Assembly (NCBI GenBank): GCA_934555825.1
Contig: CAKTFJ010000003.1
Span: forward strand, 62,001 to 126,000
Direction of reading: 5' to 3'
DNA length: 64,000 nt
Source: an uncultured Hyphomicrobium sp.
Lineage (GTDB): Bacteria; Pseudomonadota; Alphaproteobacteria; Rhizobiales; Hyphomicrobiaceae
The notes under the pieces were generated by a model. It ran no database searches and had not been told where the DNA came from. It worked only from the letters and a program-made list of their open reading frames with translations. The position numbers were made by a program, and so were the translations under genes. This document shows positions 35,484 to 44,772 of the stretch, in pieces; positions within the stretch are counted from its first letter, which is position 1; each line of letters starts with the position of its first letter.

Positions 35484-36914
35484 TCAGGAGCGCTTCCGGG
35501 GCGGCGGAAGGTCGGTGCAGGCGCCTTCGAACACTTCGGCGGCCATCCCGATCGATTCCGAAAGTGTCGGATGGGGGTGGATGGTCTTGCCGATGTCGAC
35601 TGCATCCGCACCCATCTCGATCGCAAGCGCGATCTCGCTGATGAGATCGCCGGCGTGCACGCCCACGATACCGCCACCGATCACGCGTTTGGTCTCGGGA
35701 TCGAACAGAAGCTTGGTGAAGCCTTCATCGCGCCCCATGGCGATGGCGCGGCCTGAGGCCGCCCACGGAAACACGGCCTTCTCGACAGGTATGCCCTGTG
35801 CCTTGAGTGCATCCTCCGTTTCGCCCGCCCAGGCGATCTCGGGATCGGTGTAGGCGACGGCCGGGATCTGCCGCGCGTCGAAGTACGCGGATTTTCCAGC
35901 CGCAGCCTCCGCAGCAACATGCCCCTCGTGCACCGCCTTGTGCGCGAGCATGGGCTCCTTCGCGATGTCGCCGATAGCGAAGATATGGGAAATGTTGGTG
36001 CGCATCTGGCGATCCACCGGCACGAACCCGCGATCATCGAGTGCGAGCCCTGCGCGCTCCGCGCCGATCCGCCGCCCGTTCGGTGTTCGCCCCACGGCCA
36101 CGAGGACAAGATCGTAGATTTCCGCACGGTCCGGCGCGTTCTCGCCCTCGAAGCGCACGTGAATGCCGTCGCGCTTGGCGTTTGCGCCTGCGACTTTTGT
36201 CTTGAGCATGATGCGCCCGAGGCGTGGCTCGTTGTGTTTCTCCCAGGCGCGCACGAGATCGCGGTCGGCCCCCGCCATGAGCCCGTCCAGCATTTCCACG
36301 ACATCGACGGACGCGCCGAGCGCCGCGTAAACGGTCGCCATTTCGAGCCCGATGATGCCGCCGCCGATGACGAGCATCCGCTTCGGAACGAGCGGAAGAG
36401 CGAGCGCACCCGTAGAGTCCACGATCCGCGGATCGTCGGGCAGGAAGGGAAGCGAGACGGCTTCAGACCCCGCCGCGACGATGGCGTTCTTGAAGTGCAC
36501 GATGGCACTGCCGCCTTCGGCGCGCGTCACCTCGAAATGCGTCGCGTCGCGAAAGACGCCGCTTCCCCGGATCACGTCCACGTGGCGCGCTTTTGCGAGG
36601 CCCGCGAGCCCGCTCGTCAGCTTTCCGATCACGGCGTCCTTATGGGCGCGAAGCTTTTCGAGGTCGATCCTCGGCGTGCCGAAGCCGATCCCATGCTCGC
36701 GAAACGCGTCCGCCTCCGAGATCAGCGACGCGACATGTAAAAGCGCCTTCGACGGAATGCAGCCGACATTGAGGCATACGCCCCCAAGCGTTCTGTCCCG
36801 TTCGATCAGCACGGTCTTGAGGCCGAGATCGGCAGCGCGGAAGGCAGCCGAATAGCCGCCAGGTCCGGCACCCAGCACGGCTACGTCGCAGGTGATGGAG
36901 TCGCTTTCACTCAT
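35484..36914 (-). CDS. lpdA: Dihydrolipoyl dehydrogenase (E3)
   Basis: The protein has 476 aa from ATG 36914, with AGGGAG a few bases upstream. The FAD-binding AVLGAGPGGYSAAFRAADLG opens the protein, and the redox disulfide is in GGVCLNVGCIPSKALL. The NAD-binding VIGGGIIGLEMA lies in the middle, and the C-terminal dimer interface carries the active-site HPHPTLSE. E3 reoxidises the lipoyl group of E2 and reduces NAD+. It is the last gene of the aceE-aceF-lpdA operon, and aceF ends 11 bp upstream of its ATG, so it is dedicated to pyruvate dehydrogenase. A short tail of DLPPPRKRS follows. Confidence 0.94.
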   Translation of the reverse strand: MSESDSITCDVAVLGAGPGGYSAAFRAADLGLKTVLIERDRTLGGVCLNVGCIPSKALLHVASLISEADAFREHGIGFGTPRIDLEKLRAHKDAVIGKLTSGLAGLAKARHVDVIRGSGVFRDATHFEVTRAEGGSAIVHFKNAIVAAGSEAVSLPFLPDDPRIVDSTGALALPLVPKRMLVIGGGIIGLEMATVYAALGASVDVVEMLDGLMAGADRDLVRAWEKHNEPRLGRIMLKTKVAGANAKRDGIHVRFEGENAPDRAEIYDLVLVAVGRTPNGRRIGAERAGLALDDRGFVPVDRQMRTNISHIFAIGDIAKEPMLAHKAVHEGHVAAEAAAGKSAYFDARQIPAVAYTDPEIAWAGETEDALKAQGIPVEKAVFPWAASGRAIAMGRDEGFTKLLFDPETKRVIGGGIVGVHAGDLISEIALAIEMGADAVDIGKTIHPHPTLSESIGMAAEVFEGACTDLPPPRKRS

Positions 36915-36925
36915 GCCGCTCTCCC

Positions 36926-38254
36926 TCACAGCACCAACTGGCGTACGTCTTCCAGAATGATAGCAAGCCGACGCGTGAATCGGGCCGCCTCGGCTCCGTC
37001 GATCACGCGATGATCGTAGCTGAGCACCAGCGGCAGCATGAGGCGCGGGCGGAACTGCTCACCATCCCATTTCGGAGAAATCTCCGCGCGGACCACGCCG
37101 AGGATCGCCACCTCCGGCGCATTGATGATCGGCGTGAACGCGGTGCCGCCGATGCCGCCCAGGCTCGAAATGGAGAACGTTCCGCCCTGGATGTCTTGAG
37201 GCGCGATCTTGCCCTCGCGCATCCGCTCGGAGACGGTGCCGATCTCTTGCGAAAGCTCGACGATGCCTTTGCGGTCCACGTCCCGAATGACGGGAACGAC
37301 GAGCCCGTCGGGCGTGTCGACGGCAATGCCGAGATGATAGTAGTGCTTCAGGATCAGGTTCTCTTTGTCGGGCGCGAGCGAAGCGTTGAACGCGGGAAAT
37401 TCTTTGAGCGCCACGACGCAGGCCTTCATGATGAAGGCGAGCAGCGTCACCCGATAGCCTTTCTCCTTCGCTGCCGTATCGAGAGACTTCCGATAGTCTT
37501 CGAGATCGGTGATATCGGCGTGGTCGGCGTGCGTAACGTGGGGAATGTTGAGCCAGGCGCGGTGGAGATGCGGACCTCCGAGGCGCTTGAGGCGCGACAG
37601 AGGCCGGTTCTCGACCGGGCCATATTTCGAAAAATCCTGGGGCGGGATTTCAGGGATTGCCGCGCCACCGCCGGCACTCCCGCCGAGCGCGCGCTTGACG
37701 TCCTCCTTGGTGATGCGCCCTTTCTCGCCTGTGCCCTTGAGCTTGGTAAGATCGATATCGAGTTCGCGTGCAAGGCGCCGGACTGAGGGGCTTGCGTGCA
37801 CGCCGCCGAAGTCGGAGGCGAGCGGCAGAGGCACGCGCGTCCCACTTTCGCCGTCACCCCGCGGCTCGTGAGGCGGCGGAGCGGGCGCTTCACCTTCGGA
37901 ATCGACGGAAGATGGGGACGATTTAGCTTCCGCCGTGTTCTTCTTTTTGTCTGTATCCGACACCGCATCCGCGTCGGCCTCGTCCGTCTTTGCCTTTGCG
38001 TTGTCCCCGGACGCTTTTCCCGACGCGAGCCGCACGATCGGCGAGCCCTCGCTCACTTTGTCGCCGACCTTCACGAGAACTTCCGCGATTTCGCCCTCCT
38101 CGGGCGCCGGAACCTCCATTGCCGCTTTGTCGCTTTCGAGCGTAATCAACGGATCGTCGCGGCGCACGGCATCGCCAGTCTTCACGTGTACCTCGATGAT
38201 CGGCACGTCCTTGTAATCGCCGATGTCGGGAACTTTGACTTCGATAGCGGACAT
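36926..38254 (-). CDS. aceF: Pyruvate dehydrogenase E2, dihydrolipoamide acetyltransferase
   Basis: The protein has 442 aa. It has one lipoyl domain (about 1-80) with the lipoylated lysine in LESDKAAMEVP, then an acidic/Pro linker. A peripheral-subunit binding domain (SPSVRRLARELDIDLTKLKG) and a catalytic acetyltransferase domain follow, the latter with the active-site YDHRVIDGAEAARF near the end. A single lipoyl domain is fewer than the three of E. coli AceF but common in related genomes with AceE-type E1. The domain hands acetyl groups from E1 to CoA. It follows aceE by 16 bp and sits directly before lpdA. Confidence 0.94.
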   Translation of the reverse strand: MSAIEVKVPDIGDYKDVPIIEVHVKTGDAVRRDDPLITLESDKAAMEVPAPEEGEIAEVLVKVGDKVSEGSPIVRLASGKASGDNAKAKTDEADADAVSDTDKKKNTAEAKSSPSSVDSEGEAPAPPPHEPRGDGESGTRVPLPLASDFGGVHASPSVRRLARELDIDLTKLKGTGEKGRITKEDVKRALGGSAGGGAAIPEIPPQDFSKYGPVENRPLSRLKRLGGPHLHRAWLNIPHVTHADHADITDLEDYRKSLDTAAKEKGYRVTLLAFIMKACVVALKEFPAFNASLAPDKENLILKHYYHLGIAVDTPDGLVVPVIRDVDRKGIVELSQEIGTVSERMREGKIAPQDIQGGTFSISSLGGIGGTAFTPIINAPEVAILGVVRAEISPKWDGEQFRPRLMLPLVLSYDHRVIDGAEAARFTRRLAIILEDVRQLVL

Positions 38255-38270
38255 ACGGGCTTCCTGCTGT

Positions 38271-40964
38271 TCAAGCGTGCGCGGGATCGGGCTTATCGGC
38301 GTCGATGCCGTAGCGGGCGAGCGCCTCGACCACTTTCGATGAGGGCAGCTTGTTATCGTCGGCCAGCGCCTTCAACGCCGCGACGACGACGAAATGGCGA
38401 TCCACTTCGAAATGGTGGCGAAGCCGCTCGCGGGTATCGGAGCGCCCGAACCCGTCCGTGCCGAGCACCTGATACGGCCCCCGCACGAAGGGGCGGATCT
38501 GGTCGGCGAAAAGCTTCATGTAATCTGTCGAGGCAACGGTGGGAGCGTCGCCCCGCGACGCGAGGCATTGCGTGACATAGGGCACGCGCGGTGTCTCGGC
38601 CGGATGCAGCATGTTCCAGCGCTCCACTTCGAGCGCTTCCCGGCGAAGCTCGGTGAAGCTCGTTACGCTCCACACATCCGCCGCGATTCCGAAATCCTCT
38701 TCAAGAAGCTCCGCGCCCGCGATCACCTCGTTCAGGATCGATCCACTGCCCATAAGCTGCACGCGCGGGCGTGCGTTCGTTGCGGGCTCTTCCGAGGCGC
38801 GGAGCAAATACATGCCGCGCACGATGCCGTCTTCCGCGCCTACCGGCATCGCAGGTTGCGCGTAGTTCTCGTTCAGCGCGGTGATGTAGTAGAAAACGTC
38901 TTCCTGGTTCCCGAGCATCCGTCCGAGCCCCTTGTGCACGATCACCGCGAGCTCGTAGCCGAACGCGGGATCGTACGAGACACAGTTCGGGATCGTGGAT
39001 GAGAGGATGTGGCTATGCCCATCCTGGTGCTGCAACCCTTCTCCGTTGAGGGTTGTGCGCCCGCTCGTCCCGCCGATCAGAAAGCCGCGCGCACGGCAGT
39101 CGCCTGCGGCCCACGCAAGATCGCCGATGCGCTGGAAGCCGAACATCGAATAGTAGATGAAGAACGGCACCATCGGCACGTTGGACGACGAATAAGACGT
39201 GGCGGCCGCGATCCACGACGCCATGCCGCCCGCTTCGCTGATGCCTTCCTGCAGGATCTGCCCGTCCTTGTCCTCCTTGTAGAACATGAGCTGATCGGCA
39301 TCTTCCGGCCGGTAGAGCTGCCCCACCTGGCTGTAGATGCCGAACGTGCGGAACATGCCCTCCATGCCGAAGGTGCGGCTCTCGTCGGGCACGATGGGTA
39401 CGATGTGACGCCCAAGCGCCTTGTCGCGCAGAAGCTTGGTGAGAAGCTGCACGAACACCATCGTCGTCGAGATCTCGCGCTCGCCGGAACCTGCGAGCTG
39501 CGCGTCGAACAGCGAAAGCGGGGGCGGTGCAATATTGAACGAGGTCTTGGTGCGGCGCTGGGGCAGCGGCCCGCCGAGCGCAGTGCGCCGTTCCTTGAGA
39601 TAAGCAAGCTCCGGACTGCCCTCTGCGAACTTGAGAAACGGCAGCCCCTCCACCTCGTCGTCTGCAACCGTCACCTTGAAGCGGTCGCGGAACGCCCGCA
39701 ACGCGTCGAGCCCCATCTTCTTCTGCTGGTGCGCGATCATCTGCCCTTCGCCGGCAGCACCCATGCCGTAGCCCTTCACCGTCTTGGCGAGGATCACGGT
39801 CGGCTGGCCCGTATGCGCGACGGCGTCCGCATAAGCCGCATAGACCTTGTTCGGATCGTGCCCGCCGCGCGTCAGCGACCAAATCTGCTCATCCGTCCAA
39901 TCGGCAACGAGAGCAGCCGTCTCGGGATAGCGGCCGAAGAAGTTCTTGCGGATGTACGCGCCGTCCTTGGACTTGAAGTCCTGATATGCGCCGTCGGTGC
40001 ACTCTTCCATGAGCTGGCGCAGGCGCCCCGATGTATCGCGCGCCAGCAGCGGGTCCCAGTTCGATCCCCACACCACCTTGATCACGTTCCAGCCCGCGCC
40101 GCGGAACACGCCTTCGAGTTCTTGGATGATCTTGCCGTTGCCCCGCACGGGCCCGTCGAGCCGCTGCAGGTTGCAGTTGATGACGAAGATCAGGTTGTCG
40201 AGCTTCTCGCGCCCGCCGAGTGAAATCGCGCCGAGGCTCTCCGGCTCGTCCATCTCGCCGTCGCCGCAGAACACCCACACGTGCCTGTTGGACGTATCCG
40301 CGAGGCCGCGGTCGTGAAGGTATTTCAGGAAGCGCGCCTGATAGATCGCCATGATCGGCCCGAGGCCCATCGAGACGGTGGGGAACTGCCAGAACTCCGG
40401 CATCAGCCACGGATGCGGATAGGAAGGAAGGCCATGCCCGCCTGTCTCTCGGCGGAAGTTGGCAAGCTGGTCTTCTGTCAGGCGGCCTTCGAGGTAGGCG
40501 CGCGCATAAATGCCGGGCGAGGAATGTCCCTGCACGAATACGAGATCGCCGCCGTGCTCGGCGGAGGGTGCGTGCCAGAAGTGGGTAAAGCCTGTGTCGT
40601 AAAGCGTCGCGGCCGATTGGAAGCTCGCGATGTGTCCGCCGAGCCCGGCATGGTCTTTGTTCGCCCGCACGACCATCGCGAGCGCGTTCCAGCGGATCGC
40701 CGAACGGATACGTCCTTCGATCTCGCGATCTCCGGGATGCTGGGTCTGCTTATGCGGCGGAATGGTGTTGATGTAGGCAGTGTTGGCCGCGAACGGCACG
40801 GCCGCGCCCTGCCGCCTTGCCATGTCGACGGCGCGCCCGAGCAGATGATCGGCGCGCGCGCTGCCTTCGAACGCCATGACAGACGAAACCGCGTCCATCC
40901 ATTCGCGGGCTTCCGCGTCGTCCGGCTCGCTGCCATCGTGGATCTCGAGAACGGTCCTGGTCAT
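38271..40964 (-). CDS. aceE: Pyruvate dehydrogenase E1, homodimeric AceE type
   Basis: The protein has 897 aa, the full length of the homodimeric E1 family. The thiamine diphosphate motif is GDGEMDEPESLG and ends at NCNLQRLDGPV. SHILSSTIPNC and MYLLRASEEP are further AceE-like segments. The enzyme decarboxylates pyruvate and acetylates the lipoyl group of E2. Most Hyphomicrobiales use a heterodimeric PdhA/PdhB E1 instead, so the AceE form is noteworthy. ATG 40964 follows GGAGCCCTC. It is the first gene of aceE-aceF-lpdA, and the operon promoter should lie within 40965-41112. Confidence 0.95.
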   Translation of the reverse strand: MTRTVLEIHDGSEPDDAEAREWMDAVSSVMAFEGSARADHLLGRAVDMARRQGAAVPFAANTAYINTIPPHKQTQHPGDREIEGRIRSAIRWNALAMVVRANKDHAGLGGHIASFQSAATLYDTGFTHFWHAPSAEHGGDLVFVQGHSSPGIYARAYLEGRLTEDQLANFRRETGGHGLPSYPHPWLMPEFWQFPTVSMGLGPIMAIYQARFLKYLHDRGLADTSNRHVWVFCGDGEMDEPESLGAISLGGREKLDNLIFVINCNLQRLDGPVRGNGKIIQELEGVFRGAGWNVIKVVWGSNWDPLLARDTSGRLRQLMEECTDGAYQDFKSKDGAYIRKNFFGRYPETAALVADWTDEQIWSLTRGGHDPNKVYAAYADAVAHTGQPTVILAKTVKGYGMGAAGEGQMIAHQQKKMGLDALRAFRDRFKVTVADDEVEGLPFLKFAEGSPELAYLKERRTALGGPLPQRRTKTSFNIAPPPLSLFDAQLAGSGEREISTTMVFVQLLTKLLRDKALGRHIVPIVPDESRTFGMEGMFRTFGIYSQVGQLYRPEDADQLMFYKEDKDGQILQEGISEAGGMASWIAAATSYSSSNVPMVPFFIYYSMFGFQRIGDLAWAAGDCRARGFLIGGTSGRTTLNGEGLQHQDGHSHILSSTIPNCVSYDPAFGYELAVIVHKGLGRMLGNQEDVFYYITALNENYAQPAMPVGAEDGIVRGMYLLRASEEPATNARPRVQLMGSGSILNEVIAGAELLEEDFGIAADVWSVTSFTELRREALEVERWNMLHPAETPRVPYVTQCLASRGDAPTVASTDYMKLFADQIRPFVRGPYQVLGTDGFGRSDTRERLRHHFEVDRHFVVVAALKALADDNKLPSSKVVEALARYGIDADKPDPAHA

Positions 40965-41112
40965 GAGGGCTCCGCTGTCTCAGATTCGCGCGTAGGCGGA
41001 TCATACACTGCCCGCCGCGGATAAGGGTCTGAGATTCGACATGGGAGCTGTGTCGCGCGTGTGAAAGGGCACGAGGCGTGAACGCAGATCGGCGGCTGCC
41101 GGTTGCGCCCCT

Positions 41113-41718
41113 CTACGGCCGTTCCATCTGAAATGCGCCCCGCGTGTCGAGATACCAGTCACGCCCGTGCATGCGCCCGATCAGGTCGAGCTTCTCGGTC
41201 GCGATGTAATGGCGCGAGGCATCGAGGATGAAGGCGTCGTCCACGTGCGCATGCACGATTTCGCCGATCGCGATAAGCTGGTTCGGCGTTGGCTCCAGCG
41301 GCGTATGCAACCTGCACTCGAACGCGACCGGGCTTGCCGCGATCCTGGGCGGTGCAATCTTCATGGACGGCTGTGTGTCGAGCCCGGCGACGGCCAGCTC
41401 GTCCACGTCGGGAGCGACGCCTTGAGACGTCGCGTTCATCGCCTCCTGCGCCGCGCGCGGCACGAGGTTCACCACGAACGCGCGCGTATCCAGGATATTG
41501 CGCGCCGTGTCTTTCATCGTGCCGTCCTTGTCGGCCTGAATGCCGACGGCAAGCAGCGGCGGATCTTTGCTCAGCGCGTTGAAGAAGCTGAATGGGGCCG
41601 CATTGCGCACGCCGCCGAGCGAGAGGGTCGTGACCCACGCGATGGGACGCGGCGCGATCGTAGAAGCGAGAAGCTTGTAACGGTCATCCGGCGCCAATGT
41701 TTGAAAGTCGAAGTCCAT
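41113..41718 (-). CDS. Flavin reductase-like domain protein
   Basis: The protein has 201 aa. The flavin reductase-like (FMN-binding split barrel) fold is indicated by YKLLASTIAPRPIAWVTTLS near the N-terminus, NAAPFSFFNALSKDPPLLAVG and DTARNILDTRAFVVNLV. Members bind FMN and either reduce it or supply reduced flavin to a partner monooxygenase. It is the third gene of the VOC-esterase-flavin reductase operon, 38 bp after the esterase. In that context it may reduce quinones or supply FMNH2. No partner monooxygenase is in the window. Confidence 0.85.
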   Translation of the reverse strand: MDFDFQTLAPDDRYKLLASTIAPRPIAWVTTLSLGGVRNAAPFSFFNALSKDPPLLAVGIQADKDGTMKDTARNILDTRAFVVNLVPRAAQEAMNATSQGVAPDVDELAVAGLDTQPSMKIAPPRIAASPVAFECRLHTPLEPTPNQLIAIGEIVHAHVDDAFILDASRHYIATEKLDLIGRMHGRDWYLDTRGAFQMERP

Positions 41719-41756
41719 CGCGTGGGCCTTGTCGGTTGTCGGCGTCTCGTGCGCCG

Positions 41757-42395
41757 TTAAGTGCGGTCGGGAATCTCCGCCAGGATGCGCTGAACATGCG
41801 CGATCTCGTCGTCGACGATGGTATGCGCCATGCCCGGATAGATGCGTGTCGTCACGTCGCCGCCGAGCGCGGTGAGCGCATCGGCGGATTCGTGCACCCG
41901 CGTTTCCGGAATATGCGCATCCACGTCGCTGCAGCCGAGAAACACCGGCGTGCCTGCGAGCGAGCCTACATAATCACGCGGTGTTCCCGGCGGACCGATC
42001 AGGCCGCCGCTGAGGCCGGCCACGCCGCCGTAGCGGCGTGGCGTACGGGCCGCATATTCGAGCGCAAGACAGGCCCCCTGCGAAAAACCGATCAGCACCA
42101 CCCGCTCGGCTCCAAGGCCTTCACCGGCGAGACCATCGACGGTTTCGCCGACGATGGCCAGCGCCTGGCTCAGATGCGGCTCGTTCTCCTCGAAGGGCGC
42201 CAGGAACGAGTACGGATACCAGCTCCTGGCGGGAGCTTGCGGCGCGATGAGCGCGACGTCCTTGGCGCCGAGCGCTCCGCCGAGGGCGAGCATGCCCTCG
42301 GCGGTCGCGCCGCGACCGTGGATCAGAACCGCCGCAGCACGGGCCGCCCGAAGCGGCACGCCCGCACGCACGACGTCGAACGTTGCAGTCGTCAT
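41757..42395 (-). CDS. Phospholipase/carboxylesterase family alpha/beta hydrolase (MhqD-like)
   Basis: The protein has 212 aa. The nucleophile elbow is GFSQGACLALEYA (around residue 109), followed by VFLGCSDVDAHIP with the likely acidic residue and a His in GMAHTIVDDE. This is the carboxylesterase 2/MhqD group. ATG 42395 overlaps the stop of the VOC dioxygenase as ATGA (42395-42392), so the two are translationally coupled. In Bacillus, MhqD and the dioxygenase MhqO act together in resistance to hydroquinone-like compounds; a similar job is inferred here. Confidence 0.85.
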   Translation of the reverse strand: MTTATFDVVRAGVPLRAARAAAVLIHGRGATAEGMLALGGALGAKDVALIAPQAPARSWYPYSFLAPFEENEPHLSQALAIVGETVDGLAGEGLGAERVVLIGFSQGACLALEYAARTPRRYGGVAGLSGGLIGPPGTPRDYVGSLAGTPVFLGCSDVDAHIPETRVHESADALTALGGDVTTRIYPGMAHTIVDDEIAHVQRILAEIPDRT

Positions 42396-43345
42396 GATGC
42401 AGTCTCCTTCTCCGTTGGCCCGGCCGAAACCGGCACGAGCGTGGCCTCGATCTGGGCCCGGCGCCGCTCAAGGAACGCGGGCAACACCAGGCTCTCGCCG
42501 AGCGTTGCCTTGGGCTCGTCCACGGCGAAGCCCGGCTCGTCGGTCGCGATTTCGAACAGCACGCCGCCCGGCTCACGGAAGTAGAGCGAGCGGAAATAGG
42601 TCCGGTCGATCTGCTCCGTGACGTGCAGGCGATGCTGCTCGACCAGCTTCCGGCGCATCTCCGCCTGCTCCGCGTCGTCGCGGGCACGGAAGGCGATGTG
42701 ATGCACCGATCCCGTCCCCTGCCGCTCGGGGAGGAACCCGCCTGCTGCGTGGATGTCGACCACGCCGCCGACGTTGGCGTCCGCGACGTAGCGCGTCACC
42801 GTTCCTTCGGTCGCAGTTTTCCTGAAGCCGAGAACGTCAGTCAGGATCGCACCCGTCCGCGTTCCGTCTTCGAGAAGCAGCGTCACGCCGTGGAAGCCAC
42901 GGATGGCGTGCTCCGCGCCGATGCCGTTGCCTGTCCAGGCACGCTCAGCCTCTGCATCCCTCACGCCGACCAGGGCGAGACGTGTCCCGTCCGGGTCGGT
43001 GAAGCTCAGCACCGGCTGGCCGAAGCGCCGCGCGATGGGCTCATGCGTCACGCCTTTCTCGATGAAGCGATGCGCCCAGAAGCCGATCGCTCCCTCCGGA
43101 ACGCGGAAGGCGGTTTCATGCGTCCCGCCGATGCCACCGCGCCCGCGCGGCACGTGGGCCCACGGAAAGAAGGTCAGGATCGTACCGGGGCTGCCGGCTT
43201 CGTCGCCGAAGTAGAAGTGATAGGTGCCGGGATCGTCGTAATTGACGGTCTTCTTCACCATCCGGAGCCCGAGAACGCGGGTGTAGAAATCCACGTTGCG
43301 GGCCGGGTCGCCGGCGATGGCGGTCACGTGATGGATGCCAGACAT
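42392..43345 (-). CDS. VOC-family ring-cleaving dioxygenase (MhqO-like)
   Basis: The protein has 317 aa from ATG 43345. The frame runs further upstream into the intergenic region and was trimmed to MSGIHHVTAIAGD, the typical start of this family. Two glyoxalase/VOC modules are seen: residues about 1-130, with HHVTAI and YHFYFGDEAGSPG, and about 150-290, with FHGVTLLLED and HHIAFRARDDAEQ. His and Glu metal ligands appear in both. The family includes hydroquinone-type extradiol dioxygenases. It is the first gene of a three-gene operon and is divergent from a LysR regulator, with 128 bp between starts. Confidence 0.87.
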   Translation of the reverse strand: MSGIHHVTAIAGDPARNVDFYTRVLGLRMVKKTVNYDDPGTYHFYFGDEAGSPGTILTFFPWAHVPRGRGGIGGTHETAFRVPEGAIGFWAHRFIEKGVTHEPIARRFGQPVLSFTDPDGTRLALVGVRDAEAERAWTGNGIGAEHAIRGFHGVTLLLEDGTRTGAILTDVLGFRKTATEGTVTRYVADANVGGVVDIHAAGGFLPERQGTGSVHHIAFRARDDAEQAEMRRKLVEQHRLHVTEQIDRTYFRSLYFREPGGVLFEIATDEPGFAVDEPKATLGESLVLPAFLERRRAQIEATLVPVSAGPTEKETAS

Positions 43346-43437
43346 TGGTTGGCCCTTTCCCGATTGAAATGCGTGTTGCCCCAATGGCAACGCTCTGCCT
43401 CCTAAATTGGTTGTTGACGATCGGATGGCAATTGAGA

Positions 43438-43458
43438 GAACCATAAACATATTGGTTC
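43438..43458. promoter_or_regulatory. Inverted repeat, probable LysR operator
   Basis: GAACCA, a 9-bp spacer and TGGTTC form an inverted repeat in the 128-bp region between the divergent VOC dioxygenase and LysR genes. It ends 15 bp before the LysR ATG, and its spacing fits LysR-family sites. Confidence 0.6.
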
Positions 43459-43473
43459 CAAATAGGACGCAGT

Positions 43474-44367
43474 ATGGACAAGCTCGCAGCCATGAACGCT
43501 TTCACGAAGGTCGTCGCGTCCGCGAGCTATGCCGAAGCGGCCCGAAGGCTCGGCATTACGCGCTCCGCTGTGTCCAAGGCGGTATCGGAGTTGGAAGCCG
43601 ACCTCGGCGCCCGCCTGCTCGATCGCACCACGCGCCGTGTGGCGCCGACGGAAGCCGGTCTTGCCTACTATCAGCGCTGTCTCGCCATTCTGGCCGAGGT
43701 TGACGAGGCCGAGGCCCAGATCGCCCGCCTGCACGACGAGCCCAAGGGGTGCCTCCGGGTCAACGCACCCATGTCTTTCGGCACGCGGTGCCTGAGCGGC
43801 GTGCTGGCTGATTTTATGGCGCGCTATCCGGACCTCAAGATCGAGCTGGCATTGTCGGATCGCACCATCGATCCGCTGGAGGAGGGCTTCGACGTCACAA
43901 TCCGCATCGGCAGGCTGGGAGATTCGAGCTTGATCGCGCGCCGCCTCGGCACGACCCGCATGGTGCTGGTGGCGTCTCCGGACTACCTCTCGTCCCATGG
44001 CCGCCCGGAGGCACCGGTCGATCTCGCGCGCCACCGCTGCCTGCATTATGGGCACGCGACGGCCATGCAGAAATGGCAGTTGAGCGAGAACGGCAAGGAC
44101 ATCTCCGTGCCCATCGATGCCGTCATGAGCTCGAACAACGGTGATACGCTGCGCGACGCGGCGCTCAGAGGGAATGGCATTTCCCGCCTGCCGACATTCA
44201 TCGTAGGCGAGGACATCGATGCCGGACGGCTCGATGTGGTGTTGGAGGCTTGGAGCCCGGCCGACCTCGACATCCACGCCCTCTACGCGCCGAACCGGTA
44301 TCTTGCCGCGAAGACACGGCTTTTCATCGATGTCCTGGTGGAGCGTTTCGCCGGAATGAGGCTCTGA
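43474..44367 (+). CDS. LysR-family transcriptional regulator, divergent from the VOC operon
   Basis: The protein has 297 aa. The winged HTH (about 1-60) shows MDKLAAMNAFTKVVASASYAEAARRLGI and SAVSKAVSELEADLG. The effector-binding domain (about 90-290) has the usual GCLRVNAPMSFGTRCL beginning. It is divergent from the dioxygenase-esterase-flavin reductase operon and most likely controls it, sensing a quinone or aromatic inducer. An inverted repeat lies just upstream of its own start, suggesting autoregulation. The ATG at 43474 is the only plausible start. Confidence 0.9.
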   Translation: MDKLAAMNAFTKVVASASYAEAARRLGITRSAVSKAVSELEADLGARLLDRTTRRVAPTEAGLAYYQRCLAILAEVDEAEAQIARLHDEPKGCLRVNAPMSFGTRCLSGVLADFMARYPDLKIELALSDRTIDPLEEGFDVTIRIGRLGDSSLIARRLGTTRMVLVASPDYLSSHGRPEAPVDLARHRCLHYGHATAMQKWQLSENGKDISVPIDAVMSSNNGDTLRDAALRGNGISRLPTFIVGEDIDAGRLDVVLEAWSPADLDIHALYAPNRYLAAKTRLFIDVLVERFAGMRL

Positions 44368-44772
44368 AGGATGCGGCAGGTGAGGGAATGCGTCCGTTTG
44401 CCCAGGGGGAAGGCCTGGGCTTCACACCCGGTCGCAAAGCGTCTATCACTCCTCTCCCTCGGCGGCCGCGCGGCGGTCCGCAATCGGGACGCGGGTGTAG
44501 CTCAATGGTAGAGCAGCAGCCTTCCAAGCTGAATACGTGGGTTCGATTCCCATCACCCGCTCCAAATCCTCTCTCCTGCAATCTCAGTCAGCAGATGGAG
44601 CGCGTTTGGCACGCTGCGTTCGAAGTGCAGTAGCCTTGCAAGCTGCCTCTCACGCCCGTGCGCAACCTCCACGGCACAGCGTGCGTTCTCTCGCGGACGC
44701 TTGATTGCGCGCAAAAGTCTATCTCGCGCGCAATGCTAGCTGTCTCGCGACGAACGTAACGGAGGTCACCCG
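44368..44772. other. Region between LysR and DUF465 genes, containing tRNA-Gly
   Basis: The only gene in this 405-bp stretch is the tRNA-Gly at 44491-44564. Flanking sequence has short frames that read as shadows. No terminator with a T-run follows the tRNA within the next 60 bp. Confidence 0.5.
44491..44564 (+). tRNA. tRNA-Gly (UCC anticodon), CCA encoded
   Basis: A 74-nt cloverleaf with acceptor GCGGGTG pairing CACCCGC, a GTAGCTCAATGGTAGAGC D-arm, the anticodon loop CTTCCAA (anticodon TCC) and the T-arm GGGTTCGATTCCC. The 3' TCCA includes an encoded CCA. Confidence 0.97.
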
